A stretch of 64,000 nucleotides of DNA, taken from Shewanella algae. GTDB taxonomy: Bacteria > Pseudomonadota > Gammaproteobacteria > Enterobacterales > Shewanellaceae. The notes beneath the pieces are model-generated. The model searched no databases. It was given only the letters and a program-made list of their open reading frames with translations, and was not told the DNA's origin. Below, piece after piece: positions 1-8,311 of the stretch. The DNA is taken from NCBI RefSeq assembly GCF_009183365.2, contig NZ_CP068230.1:2757001-2821000 (forward strand). Direction: 5' to 3'. A program made the translations under genes and the position numbers. How positions within the stretch are numbered: position 1 is the stretch's first letter; each line of letters starts with the position of its first letter.

Positions 1-524
1 ACTGCAACGCTTGTCAGCCCATCCGAGTTCCCCTGGATGAATTTCGCCTGTCCAAAAGACAAAAACGCACCCTGGCCAAAAACCGTGACCTGCACTTTAG
101 GATTGTGACCGAGGAAACCCCGGCTCACTATCCCCTCTATGAGCGTTATATCTGTGCCCGCCACAGTGACGGCCCCATGTATCCTCCGAGCGAAGAGCAG
201 TACCGTCATTTTCTCGCCTGTGAGTGGCTCAGCCCGGTGTTTATCGAACTTTGGCATGGTCAGCGACTGGTTGCCGTGGCGGTGACAGATCTCCTGCCCC
301 AGAGCCTGTCAGCCATCTACAGCTACTTCGACCCGGACTACAGCGACCGCTCCCTCGGGATCTTGCTGGTACTGCTGCAATGCCGCCTGGGCAAATTGAT
401 GTCGAAATCGTTTCTCTATTTGGGATATCAAATAGATAACCACGACAAAATGGGTTACAAGCGACTGTACCGCCCCTATGAGATCCTCGGCGTTCAGGGC
501 TGGCAGAAAAGCGACAATCACTGA
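1..524 (+). CDS. bpt: Aspartate/glutamate leucyltransferase (partial, 5' end outside window)
   Basis: Leucyl-tRNA--protein transferase of the Bpt/ATE family. It adds leucine to proteins with N-terminal Asp or Glu and so makes them ClpS/ClpAP substrates. The reading frame is open from base 3 and enters with CNACQPIRVP, which carries the second half of the family's N-terminal cysteine cluster; the true start is upstream of the window. The C-terminal GNAT-like part is complete (LGYQIDNHDKMGYKRLYRPYEIL) and the stop is at 522-524. A GTG at 105 is only an internal codon. The gene lies 80 bp before infA, and ClpA and ClpS, which act downstream of it, are encoded next door. Bpt rather than eukaryotic-type ATE is inferred from the bacterial context. 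Confidence 0.9.
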   Translation, partial: CNACQPIRVPLDEFRLSKRQKRTLAKNRDLHFRIVTEETPAHYPLYERYICARHSDGPMYPPSEEQYRHFLACEWLSPVFIELWHGQRLVAVAVTDLLPQSLSAIYSYFDPDYSDRSLGILLVLLQCRLGKLMSKSFLYLGYQIDNHDKMGYKRLYRPYEILGVQGWQKSDNH

Positions 525-604
525 GGCCTCCCCTTTACAGCCGCTGTAATTTGCGGCATGATACGGCGGTTTTTTACATTCGAGGCTAACGGGATAACTG
601 ATTA

Positions 605-823
605 ATGGCGAAAGAAGACAACATTGAGATGCAAGGGACTATCCTTGAAACCTTGCCAAATACAATGTTTCGGGTTGAACTGGAAAACGGTCACGTTGTG
701 ACTGCTCACATTTCCGGTAAAATGCGTAAAAACTACATCCGAATCCTGACCGGTGACAAGGTCACTGTGCAGCTGACTCCATACGACTTGAGCAAAGGCC
801 GCATCGTCTTCCGCTCACGCTAA
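605..823 (+). CDS. infA: Translation initiation factor IF-1
   Basis: A 72-residue protein, the usual size for IF-1, made almost entirely of one S1/OB-fold domain (MAKEDNIEMQGTILETLPNT at the start, FRSR at the end). It binds the 30S A site and helps IF-2 and IF-3 during initiation. The ATG at 605 is the family's standard start. A strong hairpin terminator follows directly, so it is probably a separate transcript or the end of a bpt-infA unit. The position between bpt and clpA is conserved in gammaproteobacteria. Confidence 0.97.
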   Translation: MAKEDNIEMQGTILETLPNTMFRVELENGHVVTAHISGKMRKNYIRILTGDKVTVQLTPYDLSKGRIVFRSR

Positions 824-842
824 GATCCCAGTTATTTCTCAA

Positions 843-865
843 AAGCCGGCTGTGCCGGTTTTTTT
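843..865 (+). terminator. Rho-independent terminator of infA
   Basis: GCCGGC-TGT-GCCGGT stem flanked by A-run and followed by seven T's, 20 bp after the infA stop. Confidence 0.9.
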
Positions 866-966
866 GCTGGTGAGCCCATGGGGGCGACCCACTGCGCAGC
901 AGGCGCACCTGGCCTGCCGTTGTCTATCCAGACATCAATGTGTCGGATAAGGGTCAGGATTCAGAA

Positions 967-998
967 TAAAAATGGCTGCCAGTGGCAGCCATTTTTTT
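967..998 (-). terminator. Rho-independent terminator of clpA
   Basis: Perfect AAATGGCTGCC/GGCAGCCATTT stem with an AGT loop, with T-runs in both directions. It sits 17 bp after the clpA stop on the minus strand and could also stop readthrough from infA. Confidence 0.9.
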
Positions 999-1014
999 GT
1001 TTCGACTTAGCTTC

Positions 1015-3273
1015 TCAGGAGATCTTCTCCGGCGCTTCCGTGTTGATTTCCAGTTCGCCATCTTTGACATCCACATGGGCGATGCCACCGGACTCAAGTT
1101 TACCAAACAGGATTTCATCGGCCAGCGGCCGTTTCAGGAGATCCTTGACCACTCTGGCCATAGGTCTGGCCCCCATGGTCTTGTCGTAACCCTTCTCGGC
1201 CAGCAAGGTTCTGGCTTCATCACTGACTTCCAGCGTCACCCCTTTCTGATCCAACTGTGCCTGCAGCTCGACCAGGAACTTGTCCACCACCTTGGCGATA
1301 ATGGTCATATCCAGATGGTTGAACCAGATAATGGAGTCGAGTCGGTTGCGAAACTCGGGCGAGAACACCTTATTGATCTCCGACATCGCATCCTGGCTGT
1401 GATCCTGCTGTTTGAAGCCAATGGACTTACGCACAGTTTCCTGCACCCCGGCATTGGTGGTCATCACCAGGGTCACGTTGCGGAAATCCGCCTTACGCCC
1501 ATTGTTATCGGTCAAAGTACCGTGATCCATTACCTGCAGCAGCAGGTTATAGATATCCGGATGCGCCTTTTCGATTTCATCGAGCAGCACCACACAGTGA
1601 GGCGTCTTGATCACGGCATCGGTCAGCAAACCACCCTGATCGTAGCCGACATACCCCGGAGGCGCGCCAATCAAACGCGACACAGTATGGCTTTCCATAT
1701 ATTCGGACATATCGAAGCGGATAAGCTTGAGCCCGAGGCAAGCCGCCAACTGGTTGGTCACCTCTGTCTTACCCACCCCGGTTGGGCCGGCAAACAGGAA
1801 GCTCCCCACAGGTTTGTTTTCATTGCCAAGACCACTGCGTGCCAGCCGAATCGCCGCGCTGAGGCTCTCTATCGCCTTGTCCTGACCGAACACCACCATC
1901 TTCAGGTTGCGTTCCAGGTTTTTCAGCAAGTCCTTCTCGGAAGAAGTCACTGTTTTTTCCGGGATCCTGGCCATCTTGGCGATAATGGTTTCAATCTCGC
2001 TCTGACCCACGGTTTTCTTACGTTTGCTCTGTGGCATCATCGCCATCCGCGCCCCCGCTTCGTCGATCACATCGATAGCCTTGTCCGGCAGATGTCTGTC
2101 GTTGATATGCTTATCCGATAGGCTGGCGGCACAAGCCAAGGCTGCCAGGGTATAACGCACCCCATGATGTTCTTCGTAACGGCTCTTGAGCCCCTGAAGT
2201 ATCTTGGTGGTTTCGGCCACCGAAGGCTCGTGAATGTCCACCTTCTGGAAGCGCCGCGCCAGTGCCCTGTCCTTCTCAAAAATACTTTGATACTCCTGAA
2301 AAGTAGTGGACCCCATACAGCGCAGATTACCGCTGGAGAGCAAGGGCTTGAGCAGGTTGGATGCATCCATCACCCCACCGGATGCCGCGCCGGCACCGAT
2401 AATGGTGTGGATTTCATCGATGAACAGAATCGCATTCTGATCCGCTGTTAACTCCTTGAGTAGGCTCTTGAAGCGTTTCTCGAAGTCGCCGCGATACTTG
2501 GTGCCGGCCAACAGCGCGCCGAGATCCAGAGAGTAGACGGTCGCTTCGCTTATCACCTCAGGCACAGACTCATTGACTATCCGATAGGCCAAACCTTCGG
2601 CGATGGCAGTCTTTCCGACGCCGGCCTCGCCCACCAGCAGCGGGTTATTCTTGCGGCGACGGCAAAGAATTTGAATCGAGCGTTCAATTTCGTTATCGCG
2701 GCCGATAAGCGGATCTATCTTGCCCTGCTTGGCCATCTCATTGAGATTACTGGCAAACTGAGCCAGCATGCTGCGCTCTTCTGTGGCTTCGGATTGATCT
2801 TCCAGGCTTTCCTGCGATCCCGGAGCATCGGCCTCATCGTTCTTGGCAAAGCCGTGAGAAATATAATTCACCACATCCAGGCGGGTAATATCGTAACGGC
2901 GCAGCAGATAAACCGCCTGGGACTCCTGCTCACTGAAAATGGCCACCAGCACGTTGGCACCGGTCACCTCATTGCGGCCTGACGACTGCACATGAAACAC
3001 TGCCCGTTGCAGCACCCGCTGGAAACCCAGTGTCGGCTGAGTCTCACGTTCATCATCGGGATCGCTGATAATGGGTGTGGTCTGGGTAATAAAGTTGGCG
3101 ACCTCCTCCTTGAGTCGGTCGATATTGGCGCCACAGGCGAGCAAGGCATCCCTTGCGGCGGGGTTATCGGTCAGCGCCAGCAGTAGGTGCTCAACCGTCA
3201 TATATTCGTGACGGGCATCTCTGGCTTGTTGGAATGCCAGGTTCAAGGTCACTTCAAGATCTTTGTTCAGCAT
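1015..3273 (-). CDS. clpA: ATP-dependent Clp protease ATP-binding subunit ClpA
   Basis: AAA+ unfoldase that works with ClpP and takes N-degron substrates from ClpS. An N-terminal repeat domain (about residues 1-145, starting MLNKDLEVTLN) precedes two AAA+ modules. Walker A motifs are GEAGVGKT at 215-222 and GPTGVGKT at 496-503, with Walker B motifs ILFIDEIH and VVLLDEIE. The length of 752 residues is close to the E. coli protein. I chose the ATG at 3273, preceded by AGGGGG seven bases away, over a GTG two codons upstream, because the N-terminus then aligns with known ClpA. The gene follows clpS by 34 bp on the same strand, so the two are probably co-transcribed. Confidence 0.97.
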   Translation of the reverse strand: MLNKDLEVTLNLAFQQARDARHEYMTVEHLLLALTDNPAARDALLACGANIDRLKEEVANFITQTTPIISDPDDERETQPTLGFQRVLQRAVFHVQSSGRNEVTGANVLVAIFSEQESQAVYLLRRYDITRLDVVNYISHGFAKNDEADAPGSQESLEDQSEATEERSMLAQFASNLNEMAKQGKIDPLIGRDNEIERSIQILCRRRKNNPLLVGEAGVGKTAIAEGLAYRIVNESVPEVISEATVYSLDLGALLAGTKYRGDFEKRFKSLLKELTADQNAILFIDEIHTIIGAGAASGGVMDASNLLKPLLSSGNLRCMGSTTFQEYQSIFEKDRALARRFQKVDIHEPSVAETTKILQGLKSRYEEHHGVRYTLAALACAASLSDKHINDRHLPDKAIDVIDEAGARMAMMPQSKRKKTVGQSEIETIIAKMARIPEKTVTSSEKDLLKNLERNLKMVVFGQDKAIESLSAAIRLARSGLGNENKPVGSFLFAGPTGVGKTEVTNQLAACLGLKLIRFDMSEYMESHTVSRLIGAPPGYVGYDQGGLLTDAVIKTPHCVVLLDEIEKAHPDIYNLLLQVMDHGTLTDNNGRKADFRNVTLVMTTNAGVQETVRKSIGFKQQDHSQDAMSEINKVFSPEFRNRLDSIIWFNHLDMTIIAKVVDKFLVELQAQLDQKGVTLEVSDEARTLLAEKGYDKTMGARPMARVVKDLLKRPLADEILFGKLESGGIAHVDVKDGELEINTEAPEKIS

Positions 3274-3307
3274 ACGCACCCCCTAAAAAACTACAGAGAC
3301 AGGCTGG

Positions 3308-3616
3308 TTAAGCTTCCTCTAACGAACACAGTAACGGATGTTGGTTTTGTCTTGCAAACTGATTCACCTGAACCACTTTGGTTTCGGCTATCCCGAACGG
3401 GTAAACGCCGCAAACCGCTTTTCCCTGATGATGTATGGTCAACATAATGTCTGTGGCTTCCTGTTCATTCTTGCGAAAGAACAGCTGCAGTACCTCCACA
3501 ACAAAGTCCATTGGGGTATAGTCATCGTTGTTCAGAATCACTTTATACATTGGAGGTGGTTGCAGTTCCTGCTCAACCCCTTCCTCCACACGTTCTATCT
3601 GTCCAGTCTTACCCAT
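3308..3616 (-). CDS. clpS: ATP-dependent Clp protease adaptor ClpS
   Basis: Adaptor of 102 residues that binds N-terminal Leu, Phe, Trp or Tyr of substrates and docks on the ClpA N-domain. The pocket motif NNDDYTPMDFV and the downstream TIHHQGKAVCG, which hold the conserved Asn/Asp and His contacts, are intact. It is first in the clpS-clpA unit and divergent from cspD, as in E. coli. Confidence 0.97.
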   Translation of the reverse strand: MGKTGQIERVEEGVEQELQPPPMYKVILNNDDYTPMDFVVEVLQLFFRKNEQEATDIMLTIHHQGKAVCGVYPFGIAETKVVQVNQFARQNQHPLLCSLEEA

Positions 3617-4012
3617 GATTCAATATTAGCCTCTCAACTTGGCTTCTACCAACACTACGCCCGGCCATGTCTCAAAGTACTGCTTGGCGGGCCCTGGGCG
3701 GTATTGCCCTTTGTCACACTATACTCTGGCGCGGCGGCGCTTGTCTAAGGCGTTTCCAACTCATGCTTATTTTTCAATCGGTTAAAACATATACGCCGAG
3801 AATAAACCTAAGGTGTCCGACGTAGGCATTACCGATAAAGTGCCACCATGGCAAAACCGTATACGCACAGCAACAAATACAATGTTGTTTTTTTGTTAAC
3901 TTAAGCTTGACATCCAGCAACACTGCTTACATTCTGTTATCTGAGCGCCTGCTAAAGCGCTCAAAAGTTTTACTATCTTACTGGGAAGCAGACAATAGAA
4001 GGAAGTGGAAGT
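3617..4012. promoter_or_regulatory. clpS-cspD divergent intergenic region
   Basis: No gene is seen in these 396 bases. A TTGACA at 3907-3912 is a possible cspD -35 element, but no good -10 follows at 17 bp. A 7-bp hairpin TGAGCGC/GCGCTCA at 3942-3963 would lie in the cspD leader. AAGGAAG just before 4013 is the cspD ribosome binding site. Confidence 0.5.
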
Positions 4013-4219
4013 ATGGCAAGCGGAACTGTTAAATGGTTCAACAACGCCAAAGGATTCGGGTTTATCTGCCCTGATGAAGGTGGTGAGGATGTTTTTGCGC
4101 ACTATTCAACCATTGAAATGGAAGGCTACAGAACTCTAAAAGCAGGCCAACCTGTTGAATTTCAAGTTGAGAAGGGCCCAAAAGGTATGCATGCCTCAGC
4201 TATCTCTCCAGTTAAATAA
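4013..4219 (+). CDS. cspD: Cold shock-like protein CspD
   Basis: A 68-residue single cold-shock domain with the RNP-1 motif KGFGFI and RNP-2-like VFAHYS. CspD inhibits replication by binding single-stranded DNA and rises in stationary phase in E. coli. The assignment to CspD rather than CspA rests on the sequence (GTVKWFNNAKGFGFICP, GYRTLKAGQ) and on the place next to clpS/clpA. It is a little shorter than the E. coli protein (74 aa), lacking its tail. Confidence 0.93.
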   Translation: MASGTVKWFNNAKGFGFICPDEGGEDVFAHYSTIEMEGYRTLKAGQPVEFQVEKGPKGMHASAISPVK

Positions 4220-4236
4220 CCGGGTGAACAGAGATG

Positions 4237-4265
4237 AAAAAAGGCGGGGTCATCCCCGCCTTTTT
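4237..4265 (+). terminator. Rho-independent terminator of cspD
   Basis: AAGGCGGGG/CCCCGCCTT stem with a short TCAT loop, A-run before and T-run after. It lies between the convergent cspD and icd and may serve both. Confidence 0.9.
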
Positions 4266-4282
4266 AATGCCTGTTTGGCAAT

Positions 4283-4308
4283 TGAATGAGGGAGAGCTCC
4301 CTCATTCA
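4283..4308. repeat. Perfect 12-bp inverted repeat after icd
   Basis: TGAATGAGGGAG and its exact inverse are separated by two bases, 11 bp beyond the icd stop. No T-run follows on the minus strand, so it may be an mRNA-end stabiliser rather than a classical terminator. Confidence 0.6.
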
Positions 4309-4318
4309 GCTTTCAGTA

Positions 4319-6544
4319 TCAAGCGCTCAGAAGACGATTCAGGCTGGCACTTGGGCGCATAGCCTGCTCGGCTTTAACAGGATCCAGCTTGTAGTAGCCA
4401 CCCAGTTCAACGGCGGCCCCCTGAGCACCATTGAGTTCAGCCACTATCTGCTCTTCAGCAGCCACCAAGCCTTCGGCCAGAGGTGCAAAATAAGCTTTCA
4501 GCTCGACATCCTTGTCCTGCTTGGCCAGCGCGCTGGCCCAGTACTGTGCCAGGAAGTAATGACTGCCGCGGTTATCCAACTGCCCCACCTTACGGGATGG
4601 TGACTTGTTGTTATCCAGGAACTGCCCTATCGCCTGATCCAGGCAATCAGCCATCACCTGTGCCTTGGCATTGGCTGTCGTCTGGCTTAGGTGCTCGAGT
4701 GAGGCTCCCAACGCCAGGAACTCGCCCAGAGAATCCCAACGCAGGTGGTTTTCCTCTTCAAACTGCTGTACATGCTTGGGCGCACTGCCACCGGCACCCG
4801 TTTCGAACAGACCGCCACCGTTCATCAGCGGGACGATTGACAGCATCTTGGCACTGGTACCCAACTCAAGGATAGGGAACAAGTCGGTGAGGTAGTCACG
4901 CAGCACGTTGCCTGTTACCGAAATCGTGTCCTTACCGGCTTTAATACGCTCAAGGGAGAAACGGGCCGCCTTTTCAGGTGACATGATATGCAACTCAAGC
5001 CCATCGGTATCGTGCTCAGGCAGGTAGGCCTTCACTTTGGCGATCACTTGGGCATCGTGGGCACGGTTTTCATCCAGCCAGAATACCGCTGGGGTGTTGG
5101 TCAGTCTTGCACGGCGTACGGCCAGCTTGACCCAGTCACGGATAGGTGCATCTTTTACCTGGCACATGCGCCAGATATCACCGGCTTCAACGGCATGAGA
5201 CATAAGCAGATTGCCGTCCTTGTCCAGTACTTTAACCGTACCGGCCGCAGGGATTTCAAAGGTCTTGTCATGGCTGCCGTACTCTTCGGCCTTCTGTGCC
5301 ATCAGACCCACGTTTGGCACGCTGCCCATGGTTGCAGGGTCGAAGGCGCCATGTTCCTTACAGAAACTGATGGTTTCCTGGTAAACACCGGCGTAGCAAC
5401 GATCCGGGATCAGCGCCTTGGTATCTTTCAACTGGCCATCCGGGCCCCACATCTGGCCGCTGGAGCGGATAGCGGCAGGCATGGAAGCATCGATAATCAC
5501 ATCACTTGGCACGTGAAGGTTGGTGATGCCCTTGTCTGAGTTCACCATCGCCAGCTCAGGGCGGCTCTGGTAGACGGCGGCGATATCGGCTTCAATGGCC
5601 GCTTTCTGCTCGGCCGGCAACTTGGCTATCTTGGCATAGACGTCACCCAGACCATTGTTGACGTCCACACCCAGCTCACGCAAAGTTTCACCGTGTTTGG
5701 CGAATACATCTTTGTAGAACACCTTCACCGCATGGCCGAACATAATAGGATCGGACACTTTCATCATGGTGGCTTTCAGGTGCAGTGACAGCAGTACATC
5801 TTCCTTGCGGGCGGCTTCAATTTCGCGCTCGAAGAAGGCGGTCAGTTCACGCTTGCTCATAACGGCCGCATCTATGATTTCACCGGCCAGCAACTTAAGC
5901 CCTTGCTTGAGCACCAGTTGGCCGCCATCATCTTGCTCCAGCACTATGCTGACAGTATCGGCCTCTTTGAGGGTAACGGACTGTTCGCTGCCGTAGAAAT
6001 CCCCTTGTTGCATATGGGCCACATGAGATTTGGAGTCCTTGCTCCAGGCCCCCATTGAATGCGGGTGCTTACGGGCATAGTTCTTGACCGAAGTCGGGGC
6101 GCGGCGATCTGAGTTCCCTTCACGCAGCACAGGGTTTACCGCACTGCCTTTGATCTTGTCATAACGGGCCTTGATTTCCCGTTCTTCATCGGTTTTGGCT
6201 TCGGCCAGATAATCAGGCAAATCATAGCCCTTGGCCTGCAGCTCTTTGATACAAGCCTGCAGCTGAGGAATGGAGGCACTGATATTGGGCAGTTTGATAA
6301 TATTAGCTTCGGGCTGGGTTGCCAGCTCACCAAGCTCAGCCAGATGATCGCCGATGCGCTGCGCTTCGGTCAGACGCTCGGGGAAGGAGGCAATCACACG
6401 GCCGGAGAGAGAAATATCACGGGTTTCGACATTGATGCCGGCTGCCTGAGTAAAGGTTTTGATGATAGGCAGTAGAGATAAGGTCGCCAGAGCCGGCGCT
6501 TCATCTGTCTGCGTATAGATGATAGTGGGGGTTTTATCAGTCAT
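4319..6544 (-). CDS. icd: NADP-dependent isocitrate dehydrogenase, monomeric type
   Basis: TCA-cycle enzyme converting isocitrate to 2-oxoglutarate with NADP+. At 741 residues it belongs to the monomeric class (IDH-II), not the dimeric 416-residue E. coli class. Family hallmarks include TPTIIYTQTDEAPALAT at the N-terminus, the substrate-loop region GNSDRRAP and DGQLKDTKALIPDRCYAGVY. The ATG at 6544 gives the normal family length. It is convergent with cspD and divergent from rluE. In E. coli icd also lies next to rluE, but with the unrelated dimeric enzyme, so the position is kept while the enzyme type differs. Confidence 0.96.
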   Translation of the reverse strand: MTDKTPTIIYTQTDEAPALATLSLLPIIKTFTQAAGINVETRDISLSGRVIASFPERLTEAQRIGDHLAELGELATQPEANIIKLPNISASIPQLQACIKELQAKGYDLPDYLAEAKTDEEREIKARYDKIKGSAVNPVLREGNSDRRAPTSVKNYARKHPHSMGAWSKDSKSHVAHMQQGDFYGSEQSVTLKEADTVSIVLEQDDGGQLVLKQGLKLLAGEIIDAAVMSKRELTAFFEREIEAARKEDVLLSLHLKATMMKVSDPIMFGHAVKVFYKDVFAKHGETLRELGVDVNNGLGDVYAKIAKLPAEQKAAIEADIAAVYQSRPELAMVNSDKGITNLHVPSDVIIDASMPAAIRSSGQMWGPDGQLKDTKALIPDRCYAGVYQETISFCKEHGAFDPATMGSVPNVGLMAQKAEEYGSHDKTFEIPAAGTVKVLDKDGNLLMSHAVEAGDIWRMCQVKDAPIRDWVKLAVRRARLTNTPAVFWLDENRAHDAQVIAKVKAYLPEHDTDGLELHIMSPEKAARFSLERIKAGKDTISVTGNVLRDYLTDLFPILELGTSAKMLSIVPLMNGGGLFETGAGGSAPKHVQQFEEENHLRWDSLGEFLALGASLEHLSQTTANAKAQVMADCLDQAIGQFLDNNKSPSRKVGQLDNRGSHYFLAQYWASALAKQDKDVELKAYFAPLAEGLVAAEEQIVAELNGAQGAAVELGGYYKLDPVKAEQAMRPSASLNRLLSA

Positions 6545-6868
6545 TTTCAGTCCTACGCTTTTTATAAAAATGAGTTGTTATAAGTGTTGTTATTCTTTAA
6601 TTTCCTTGCCTCTTTCGCCCTGGATACCGCTACAGTCGGTAATCTATGTCTATCGTGTTATGGGCGTAAAAATTGGTTGTAGATCACAATTTGGCGAACA
6701 TCATAGAGCATTCCGGCCAAGATTCAAATTCCACTATAGGCGAGTGGCAGGTACACTCTGCCAAAAGTCACAACCCCGTGTCGCCGCCAAACCGGACATA
6801 GGTGTTACACTCAGGCATATCACTCCCAAATGGTCAGAGCACGCGGCTCAAGCAGCCAGGATATCTCA
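6545..6868. promoter_or_regulatory. icd-rluE divergent intergenic region
   Basis: 324 bases with no convincing gene. An imperfect palindrome TTGTAGATCACAA near 6673-6685 contains one good CRP/FNR-like half site (ATCACA), but the other half is poor. Promoters for both genes are expected here; none is certain by eye. Confidence 0.35.
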
Positions 6869-7699
6869 ATGAATTCGCCAGCCTCCCAACCAAGACGTAA
6901 ACCCAAACGCCAGCCCAGTCACCCCAAGGGCCCTGACGGTAAAGAGTTTGGCCGAGAGAAGAGTCAGCGTTCCACCAAACCAAGCCCCAACAGCAAGAGT
7001 TCCAGTAGCAAGAGTCCTAATAACAAAAGCCCCAATAACAAGAGACAGGGCCTGAATAAAAAGCGCCCTGGTCCTCAAAAACCCCGGCCAAAAGTACCAC
7101 CACTCTCGGTTGCAGAAACCCAGGTGGTGCTGCTCAACAAACCCTTCGATGTGTTATGCCAGTTTACCGATGAAGGCGGACGACGCACGCTCAAAGATCT
7201 ACTGCCCATCGCCGGTATCTATGCCGCCGGCCGCCTGGACAGAGACAGCGAGGGTCTGTTACTGCTCACCAATAACGGTCAGTTGCAGGCCAAGCTGACC
7301 CAACCCAACAAGCACACCTTCAAGACCTACTGGGTACAGGTGGAAGGCGATGTCGATGACACCGCGATTCAAGCCTTACGTGAGGGAATTGAGTTGAAAG
7401 ATGGCCCCACCCTACCTGCAAAAGTCCGGCTACTGCAACAACCCGAATCTTTGTGGCCACGTAATCCGCCCATTCGTGAGCGGCGCAATATCCCCACCAC
7501 TTGGCTGGAGATCTGTATCCGCGAAGGGCGCAATCGTCAGGTACGAAGGATGACAGCCCATGTCGGGTTTCCCACTTTAAGATTGATACGTTATGCCATA
7601 GGCGATCTCAGCCTGGATACCGAGCAAGGGCAATGCCTGCAACCCGGTGAATATCGTACTCTTTCTGAGGCGGCGATTAAGGAGCTTCTCCATGACTGA
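6869..7699 (+). CDS. rluE: 23S rRNA pseudouridine(2457) synthase RluE
   Basis: Pseudouridine synthase of the RsuA/RluB/E/F group. The catalytic Asp is D124 in AAGRLDRDSEGLLLLT, and CIREGRNRQVRRMTAHVG is the conserved C-terminal motif. The ATG at 6869 has AGG eight bases upstream and is preferred over 6830. The first ~75 residues are a Lys/Ser/Asn/Pro-rich, low-complexity basic tail with a tandem SPNNKSPNNK, longer than in E. coli RluE (217 aa) and probably disordered and RNA-binding. It overlaps nudJ by 8 bp and starts an operon running to purB. Confidence 0.92.
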   Translation: MNSPASQPRRKPKRQPSHPKGPDGKEFGREKSQRSTKPSPNSKSSSSKSPNNKSPNNKRQGLNKKRPGPQKPRPKVPPLSVAETQVVLLNKPFDVLCQFTDEGGRRTLKDLLPIAGIYAAGRLDRDSEGLLLLTNNGQLQAKLTQPNKHTFKTYWVQVEGDVDDTAIQALREGIELKDGPTLPAKVRLLQQPESLWPRNPPIRERRNIPTTWLEICIREGRNRQVRRMTAHVGFPTLRLIRYAIGDLSLDTEQGQCLQPGEYRTLSEAAIKELLHD

Positions 7700-8144
7700 A
7701 CGTTATCGCCCCAATGTAACAGTGGCCTGCATTATTGAGGCAGAGAAGCGTTTTCTGCTGGTCGAGGAGTTGATTGACGGCCAACAGAAATTTAACCAAC
7801 CGGCCGGTCACCTGGAAGCAAATGAAAGCCTTATCGACGCCTGTCGCCGCGAGGTGCTCGAAGAAACCGGCCTGACTGTCACCCCTGAAGCCCTGGTGCG
7901 GATAGATCAGTTCAGTGCTTCCAAAGAGCTGGCCTTTTTACGTTTCACCTTCTGTGCTCGCCTGGTCAAGTGTCAGAGTGCCAAGCCGTTGGACGTCGCC
8001 ATCAAGGCCGCCCATTGGTTGAGCATGGATGAAATCACGGCCTTGGGATCCAAGCTTCGCAGCCCCTTGGTCAGCGCCACACTGGAGAGCTATTTGCAGG
8101 GACAACGGCTGCCGTTATCTTTGCTCAATAGCGAGCTGTTGTGA
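7692..8144 (+). CDS. nudJ: Nudix phosphatase NudJ
   Basis: A 150-residue Nudix hydrolase with a complete Nudix box at residues 39-61 (GHLEANESLIDACRREVLEE then TGL). In E. coli NudJ hydrolyses thiamin pyrophosphate, HMP-PP and nucleoside di/triphosphates. The ATG at 7692 overlaps the rluE stop and sits behind GGAG at 7681, so translational coupling is likely. The rluE-nudJ-mnmA order is conserved. Confidence 0.92.
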   Translation: MTERYRPNVTVACIIEAEKRFLLVEELIDGQQKFNQPAGHLEANESLIDACRREVLEETGLTVTPEALVRIDQFSASKELAFLRFTFCARLVKCQSAKPLDVAIKAAHWLSMDEITALGSKLRSPLVSATLESYLQGQRLPLSLLNSELL

Positions 8145-8311
8145 TTAGCTCTGGGCACCAAGGCGTGATAGAATACGCCCCCGCAGAAACTGAGCGCCTT
8201 ATGGCTGTTTGTCCACCCCCGCGTCGCGCCAATAACGGCCTGCCACAACCGGGCACAAGCAGCAGTTCTCTTTTCGGGCGTTCATGAATGAATTCAACGG
8301 GTTTAGGATCT

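Noticed and set aside
982..2121. 379-codon open frame on the plus strand
   Set aside because: It is antisense to clpA, whose protein is clearly conserved over this stretch; GC-rich antisense frames are often open.
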